Assembly: GCA_017495105.1 (NCBI GenBank)
Contig: JAFEIL010000071.1
Span: 1 to 36,774, forward strand
DNA: 36,774 bases
Direction of reading: 5' to 3'
DNA from: Emticicia sp.
Lineage (GTDB): Bacteria > Bacteroidota > Bacteroidia > Cytophagales > Spirosomataceae
Below are positions 33,199 to 36,774 of this stretch, piece by piece (positions within the stretch are counted from its first letter, which is position 1; every line of letters starts with the position of its first letter). The translations under genes and the position numbers were made by a program. The notes beneath the pieces are model-generated. The model made no database searches, was not told where the DNA came from, and worked only from the letters and a program-made list of their open reading frames with translations.

Positions 33199-33936
33199 TT
33201 ATTCATCCAAAGCTATACGAATGGTTTCATGTGCCAAATTGGCAATTTCTTCGCCTGTTTTACCTTTTGGTTCAATTGGTTCAAGGACTGTCCAAGAAAG
33301 TTTTGAGAATGAAACTAAGGGAAAAAGTCGGCCGTTCGGGTCAAATTTATTGTTTCCTTTGATAGCAATCGGTACGACTAAAGCATTAGGTGCTTTTTTC
33401 AATAAGGCATTTATTCCGCCTGCGGCAAAAGGTTTCATCTCGCCCGTGCGGGAACGAGTGCCTTCAGGAAATATTACAGCCGAATAATTATTTTCACCAA
33501 TATATTTACTCAATCGCAAGATTTCGCTCACTGCTTGTTTGCCATCTTTACGGTCGATAAGAGCCGAATTGCTTTTACGTAGATTATACGAAATACTTGG
33601 AATTCCCTTTGCCAATTCGATTTTCGACACAAAAATAGGTTGGTGTTTACGCAAAAACCAATAGATGGCAGGAATATCAAACGTGCTTTGGTGATTAGCA
33701 ATGAAAACTATTGATCGGTCAGTTGGTAGTTGAAACAATTGTGTAAATTTCACTCTCGTACCAGTAAGATACCAACCGTAAGTAATGAAAAAATTCAGTA
33801 CAAAGACAACTTTCTGCTGGGCATTTCTGCCGAAAATAGTAAAAGCTATCACTTGAAGTACGTGAAACACGACTAATAATAGGCCAAAATAGACCAAATA
33901 AACCGAACCCAAAATATAATCAATCATCTTTTTCAT
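33199..33936 (-). CDS. plsC: 1-acyl-sn-glycerol-3-phosphate acyltransferase
   Basis: Membrane-bound acyltransferase that makes phosphatidic acid. With the start used here it has 245 residues. An N-terminal hydrophobic region (about 5-35) is followed by the NHQSTFD motif (HxxxxD, H82 and D87), then IDRKDGKQAV, and the glycerol-phosphate motif FPEGTRSRTGEM. An upstream ATG at 33960 exists in frame, but a -7 box TATTTTTG (minus strand, 33948-33941) lies between it and the ATG at 33936. Transcription would then begin about at 33936, so the shorter form is favoured. It is divergent from the desaturase gene, so the two face outwards from a shared 120-base promoter region and both serve membrane lipid composition. 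Confidence 0.9.
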   Translation of the reverse strand: MKKMIDYILGSVYLVYFGLLLVVFHVLQVIAFTIFGRNAQQKVVFVLNFFITYGWYLTGTRVKFTQLFQLPTDRSIVFIANHQSTFDIPAIYWFLRKHQPIFVSKIELAKGIPSISYNLRKSNSALIDRKDGKQAVSEILRLSKYIGENNYSAVIFPEGTRSRTGEMKPFAAGGINALLKKAPNALVVPIAIKGNNKFDPNGRLFPLVSFSKLSWTVLEPIEPKGKTGEEIANLAHETIRIALDE

Positions 33937-33940
33937 GTCG

Positions 33941-33948
33941 CAAAAATA
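33941..33948 (-). promoter_or_regulatory. -7 box of the plsC promoter, decides the start codon
   Basis: TATTTTTG on the minus strand fits TAnnTTTG and ends five bases before the ATG at 33936, so the transcript may be leaderless or nearly so. No good -33 element is seen. Confidence 0.5.
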
Positions 33949-34058
33949 CGTAAAAAGCACATAGTTTGGAGAAAAAGTGTAATATTCTGCGTTTTTTTCT
34001 AAAATAAGAAGTACCTTGCACCGTTGTTGAAACTAAACTTTACATTTCAGATACTAAT

Positions 34059-35036
34059 ATGGAATTATCCAATATGAGATTAGAGGTGATGAAATTCGTT
34101 GGTCAAAAAATTGACTATTTCGTTGACGAATTTCTAAAACCGATTGATACAAACTGGCAGCCAACCGATTTTTTGCCAAATTCAGAAAGTGAAGACTTTT
34201 TGATTCAAGTAAAAGAATTGAGAGAGACTGCCAAAGATTTGCCGTATGATTACCTTGCGGTTTTAATTGGCGATACAATTACCGAAGAAGCTCTTCCGAC
34301 TTACGAATCATGGTTGATTGATGTCGTTGGTGTTGATCAAGTAAATGAGCCAAATGGCTGGGCCAAATGGGTTCGTGCTTGGACTGCTGAAGAAAACCGT
34401 CATGGAGATTTATTGAATAAGTTTTTGTATCTATCAGGTCGTGTGAATATGCGTGCTATGGAAACATCAACCCAATATCTTATTGCTGATGGATTTGATA
34501 TTGGTACAGGTCGTGATCCATACAAAAACTTTGTTTATACATCTTTTCAAGAGTTGGCAACTAATATTTCGCACCGAAATACTGCTAAATTGGCAAAAGA
34601 TTATGGAAATACACCTTTAGCAAAAATTTGTGGTGTAATTGCGGCCGACGAAATGCGTCATGCTCGTGCCTACAAAACATTTATTAGTAATATCTTTGAA
34701 GTTGACCCATCAGAAATGATGTTGGCTTTTGAAGACATGATGAGAAAGAAAATCGTAATGCCTGCTCACTTCCTGCGTGAGTCGGGAATTAATATGGGAC
34801 AAACATTCTCTCATTTTTCGGATGCTGCTCAACGATTAGGTGTATATACAACTTATGATTACATCGAAATAATGGAGTCGTTGTTGAAAGACTGGAAGAT
34901 TGATGGTATTCAGAATTTGAATGATGCTGGCGAAAAAGCACGTGATTACCTAATGGCATTGCCAAGTAGATTAAGAAGAGTAGCCGAACGTACGAAAATA
35001 CCAAATATCGAATATCAGTTTAGCTGGATTTCGTAA
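34059..35036 (+). CDS. acyl-ACP desaturase (plant stearoyl-ACP desaturase family)
   Basis: A soluble di-iron enzyme that introduces a double bond into acyl-ACP chains, producing unsaturated fatty acids. At 325 residues it has the ferritin-like four-helix core with two iron-binding motifs, EENRH (111-115) and DEMRH (197-201). Other ligand Glu residues are seen near E77 and E165 (FQELATNISH). A second Met at residue 6 could be the start. It is divergent from plsC. The transcript ends in a hairpin that also encodes the last residues of the convergent downstream gene. An electron donor (ferredoxin) gene is not next to it. Confidence 0.94.
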   Translation: MELSNMRLEVMKFVGQKIDYFVDEFLKPIDTNWQPTDFLPNSESEDFLIQVKELRETAKDLPYDYLAVLIGDTITEEALPTYESWLIDVVGVDQVNEPNGWAKWVRAWTAEENRHGDLLNKFLYLSGRVNMRAMETSTQYLIADGFDIGTGRDPYKNFVYTSFQELATNISHRNTAKLAKDYGNTPLAKICGVIAADEMRHARAYKTFISNIFEVDPSEMMLAFEDMMRKKIVMPAHFLRESGINMGQTFSHFSDAAQRLGVYTTYDYIEIMESLLKDWKIDGIQNLNDAGEKARDYLMALPSRLRRVAERTKIPNIEYQFSWIS

Positions 35037-35052
35037 GGATAGAAAATAAATG

Positions 35053-35090
35053 AAACCCCTTCGTTAGTTTTGCGAAGGGGTTTTCTTTTT
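35053..35090 (+). terminator. terminator after the desaturase gene, overlapping the next gene's 3' end
   Basis: AAACCCCTTCG (35053-35063) pairs perfectly with CGAAGGGGTTT (35073-35083), with a 9-base loop, then a T-rich tail. Loop, right arm and tail lie within the last codons of the convergent gene (stop at 35064-35066). Confidence 0.85.
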
Positions 35091-36122
35091 GTCTTGACAA
35101 AACTTATTCCAAAGTTCTGTTCCTTTGGTTTGTTGCATATTTTTGAGCTGTTGCAAATCTAGACACATTTTCTGCACATCTTTTGTGAGAGCATAAACAG
35201 CCGCCCGAGCATAGTAAGCATCAATATTTAGCGGGTCTAAAGCAATGCTCTTTGTAAGTTCTTTGATTGCTAAGGTATATTTTTTCTCTTCTACAAATAT
35301 ATTACCTTGCATCAGTAAGTAATTCGACTCATTCGAATCAAAAGTATTTTTTTGAGCAGAAGTATCGCCGTTTTTATTCTTCATTTTTTCAGTCCAACCC
35401 ATATCAAAGCCCATCTTTATTTCAGAATTTATTGGTTTTCCTTCCCAAACTGCAGGTTTCCATTTCCCTGCGGTTGCTTTGATAGCTTTTATCAGATACT
35501 TATTATAATTTTCATGAGTACTTTCTAAGACTTCAATTCCTTTAACCTCGCCTTGTTTGGTAATAATGAATCGGGCGAAAAAATCACCAGCTTTATACTC
35601 AGGAAAAAAGAAATTATCGGAAATAAACTGAGAAGCTGACCTGTCTGCATCAATAAAGAGTGGTTCAAGATAATTATGTTTAGAAACATAAATTGTGTCT
35701 TGACCTTTCGTTCGAAATGTTTGGGGTGTAAAGCCTATATTATGAAAACGAGCAGGAATGAAAGATAATCTCAAGGCTTTTGACTGACCGACCGAATCTA
35801 AAATTACTGCTCGAAAAACAAGTTTTATGTCATCTAAACGTTCAATCTTGAAAGCAACATTTTTGGCAAAATACAAAGTGTCATTTTTAACTTGGTACGT
35901 ACTTCGCCCAGTTTTGCCGTTTATAGTTATTTGAAACGAATCATTTGCCATGAATGTATAACGTAATTGCATATTGCGAACGTCCTCTTTTAGAATCGGG
36001 CTGCCATCATAGAGTGAAATATTATCTTTAACCCACTCATCAACAATTTTTTGTTTGAAAGTCTGAGCAAAGATTTGTGAAGAGATGAATATAAATATTA
36101 GTATTTTGTACATCGCATACAT
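35064..36122 (-). CDS. exported TonB C-terminal domain and TPR protein
   Basis: A 352-residue protein with signal peptide (to about residue 19, FAQ; a start at residue 4 is also possible). Residues 21-130 form a beta-rich domain of unknown type (DEWVKDNISLYDG, FQITINGKTGRSTYQVKNDTLYF) resembling lipocalin-like modules. Residues about 170-243 match the TonB C-terminal domain (DFFARFIITKQGEVKGIEVLES, KATAGKWKPAVWEGKPI). Residues 268-325 hold TPR units (GNIFVEEKKYTLAIKELTKSIALDPLNIDAYYARAAVY). There is no N-terminal membrane anchor plus proline-rich spacer as in energy transducers, so it is likely a periplasmic or surface binding protein rather than TonB itself. Confidence 0.8.
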   Translation of the reverse strand: MYAMYKILIFIFISSQIFAQTFKQKIVDEWVKDNISLYDGSPILKEDVRNMQLRYTFMANDSFQITINGKTGRSTYQVKNDTLYFAKNVAFKIERLDDIKLVFRAVILDSVGQSKALRLSFIPARFHNIGFTPQTFRTKGQDTIYVSKHNYLEPLFIDADRSASQFISDNFFFPEYKAGDFFARFIITKQGEVKGIEVLESTHENYNKYLIKAIKATAGKWKPAVWEGKPINSEIKMGFDMGWTEKMKNKNGDTSAQKNTFDSNESNYLLMQGNIFVEEKKYTLAIKELTKSIALDPLNIDAYYARAAVYALTKDVQKMCLDLQQLKNMQQTKGTELWNKFCQDKKKTPSQN

Positions 36123-36237
36123 AGTTATGGGGGGACAATTTAGTGAAAATTATAAAACAAAAAAAAGCGAAGATTAGATTACTTTCAAAAAAGCCCCCAA
36201 AATCCTTGTTAAGGATTAATCACAAAAGACATAAAAA
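36123..36237. other. gene-free leader of the TonB_C/TPR gene and start of the repeat region
   Basis: AT-rich sequence with no credible gene. A 7-bp hairpin AATCCTT/AAGGATT lies at 36201-36217. From about 36238 the tRNA-derived repeats begin. Confidence 0.5.
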
Positions 36238-36621
36238 CGAAAAAAGGCTTAATTTTCAAGTAAACCTTTTTTTGGGGAGAAAGCGGAACACGTTGTTCGG
36301 AACATGTTGTCATGGGGCTCGAATCGAAACGTCGCACCGTCCACGACCCTCGGTACCACAAAACACATTAATAACGAAAAAAGGCTAACTATTTCAAGTA
36401 AACCTTTTTTTGGGAGAAAGCGGAACAAGTTGTTATGGGGCTCGAAGCGAAACGTCGCACCGTCCACGACCCTCGGTACCACAAAACACATTAAAAACGA
36501 AAAAAGGCTTACTATTTCAAGTAAACCTTTTTTTTGGGAGAAAGCGGAACACGTTGTTATGGGGCTCGAAGCGAAACGTCGCACCGTCCACGACCCACGG
36601 TACCACAAAACACATTAATAA
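36238..36621 (-). repeat. three tandem, altered copies of the tRNA-His 3' half plus terminator
   Basis: Units at 36238-36374 (137 bp), 36375-36497 (123 bp) and 36498-36621 (124 bp) each repeat the segment from the tRNA anticodon loop to the downstream terminator, read on the minus strand. Relative to the real gene they carry two extra inserts: about 14 bases (CGGAACACGTTGTT) beside the acceptor strand and about 16 bases (GCGAAACGTCGCACCGT) in the T-arm. Homology ends at the anticodon loop (copies read ACCACAAAACACATT where the gene reads ACCACAAACCGATGC). The first unit also contains an internal 13-base duplication (CGGAACACGTTGT, then CGGAACATGTTGT). Open frames across these repeats are not genes. 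Each unit keeps its terminator hairpin. Confidence 0.85.
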
Positions 36622-36623
36622 CG

Positions 36624-36658
36624 AAAAAAGGCTTACTTTTTCAAGTAAACCTTTTTTT
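36624..36658 (-). terminator. terminator after tRNA-His
   Basis: AAAAAAGGCTTACTT (36624-36638) pairs with AAGTAAACCTTTTTT with one A-C mismatch. Read on the minus strand it ends in T6. The same hairpin recurs in each upstream-lying repeat unit. Confidence 0.75.
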
Positions 36659-36659
36659 G

Positions 36660-36734
36660 GGAGAAAGATGGGGCTCGAACCCACGACCCTCGGTACCACA
36701 AACCGATGCTCTAACCGACTGAGCTACAAACTCC
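36660..36734 (-). tRNA. trnH: tRNA-His (anticodon GTG) with an unpaired acceptor-stem centre
   Basis: On the minus strand the D-arm is GCTC-AGTCGGTTA-GAGC. The anticodon stem TCGGT/ACCGA encloses loop TTGTGGT (anticodon GTG at 36699-36697). The variable loop is GGGTC and the T-arm is GTGGG-TTCGAGC-CCCAT. G-1 (36734) can pair with C73 (36660), the histidine identity feature. CCA is not encoded. The acceptor stem is odd: 5' GAGTTTG against 3' CTTTCTC gives pairs 1-3 and 7 but three T-T mismatches at 4-6. The expected partner would be CAAACTC. The 3' strand is shared by all repeat copies. So the gene may be a hybrid, or the end of this contig may be mis-assembled. Confidence 0.8.
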
Positions 36735-36774
36735 ATTTTGATAGAAATCTAGATATAAGTCGCAAACCGATGCT

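Noticed and set aside
35064-36122. Calling this gene tonB (energy transducer)
   Set aside because: It has a cleavable signal peptide instead of an anchor with a proline-rich spacer, and no exbB/exbD genes are adjacent; only the C-terminal domain is shared.
36238-36700. CRISPR array
   Set aside because: The repeats are contiguous ~123-bp units made of tRNA 3' sequence and a terminator, with no unique spacers and no cas genes.
36143-36722. Several open frames of 60-119 codons on both strands across the tRNA-derived repeats
   Set aside because: They exist only because the repeat unit lacks stops in some frames; their peptides repeat with the DNA and overlap tRNA and terminator sequence.

Overview
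The window reads as an AT-rich chromosomal contig from a member of the Bacteroidota, most likely Cytophagales (the lineage is inferred, not proven). The supporting signs are a DUF4175 protein, a DUF4249/TonB-receptor pair, lipoboxes of Bacteroidota style, TAnnTTTG-type -7 boxes and a plant-type acyl-ACP desaturase. The first ~83 bases and the last ~15 bases behave like ragged contig ends.

Layout. 1-4.0 kb: the 3' part of xthA and a large membrane-anchored coiled-coil DUF4175 protein. 4.0-8.3 kb: two perfect 14-bp parS cores just upstream of mnmG, then mnmG, an Ig-like lipoprotein gene, and a 474-bp gene-free AT-rich stretch carrying a cluster of DnaA boxes. Together these look like the chromosomal replication origin and its centromere. 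8.3-13.7 kb: a TPR protein, a secreted M48-type metalloprotease with MORN repeats, accD and a radical SAM/SPASM protein. 13.7-19.1 kb: a DUF4249 lipoprotein with its TonB-dependent receptor on the minus strand, divergent from a GH78-like protein that has lost its catalytic barrel. 19.3-21.1 kb: an acyl-CoA dehydrogenase whose promoter lies between two matching palindromes. 21.6-29.3 kb: a minus-strand surface-glycan cluster of four family 2 glycosyltransferases, a GT-C-like membrane protein and an FAD oxidoreductase. 29.5-35.0 kb: lipid genes (acyl-CoA ligase, fabD, plsC, acyl-ACP desaturase) plus a SPOR lipoprotein. 35.1-36.1 kb: a TonB_C/TPR protein. 36.2-36.7 kb: a tRNA-His gene followed by three tandem, altered copies of its own 3' half plus terminator.

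The genes are mostly housekeeping: lipid synthesis and breakdown (accD, fabD, plsC, desaturase, acyl-CoA ligase, acyl-CoA dehydrogenase), tRNA modification and envelope glycan building. The most notable items are the oriC/parS locus, the catalytically empty rhamnosidase, the tRNA-His-derived tandem array with breakpoints at the anticodon loop, and the two-operator promoter of the acyl-CoA dehydrogenase.
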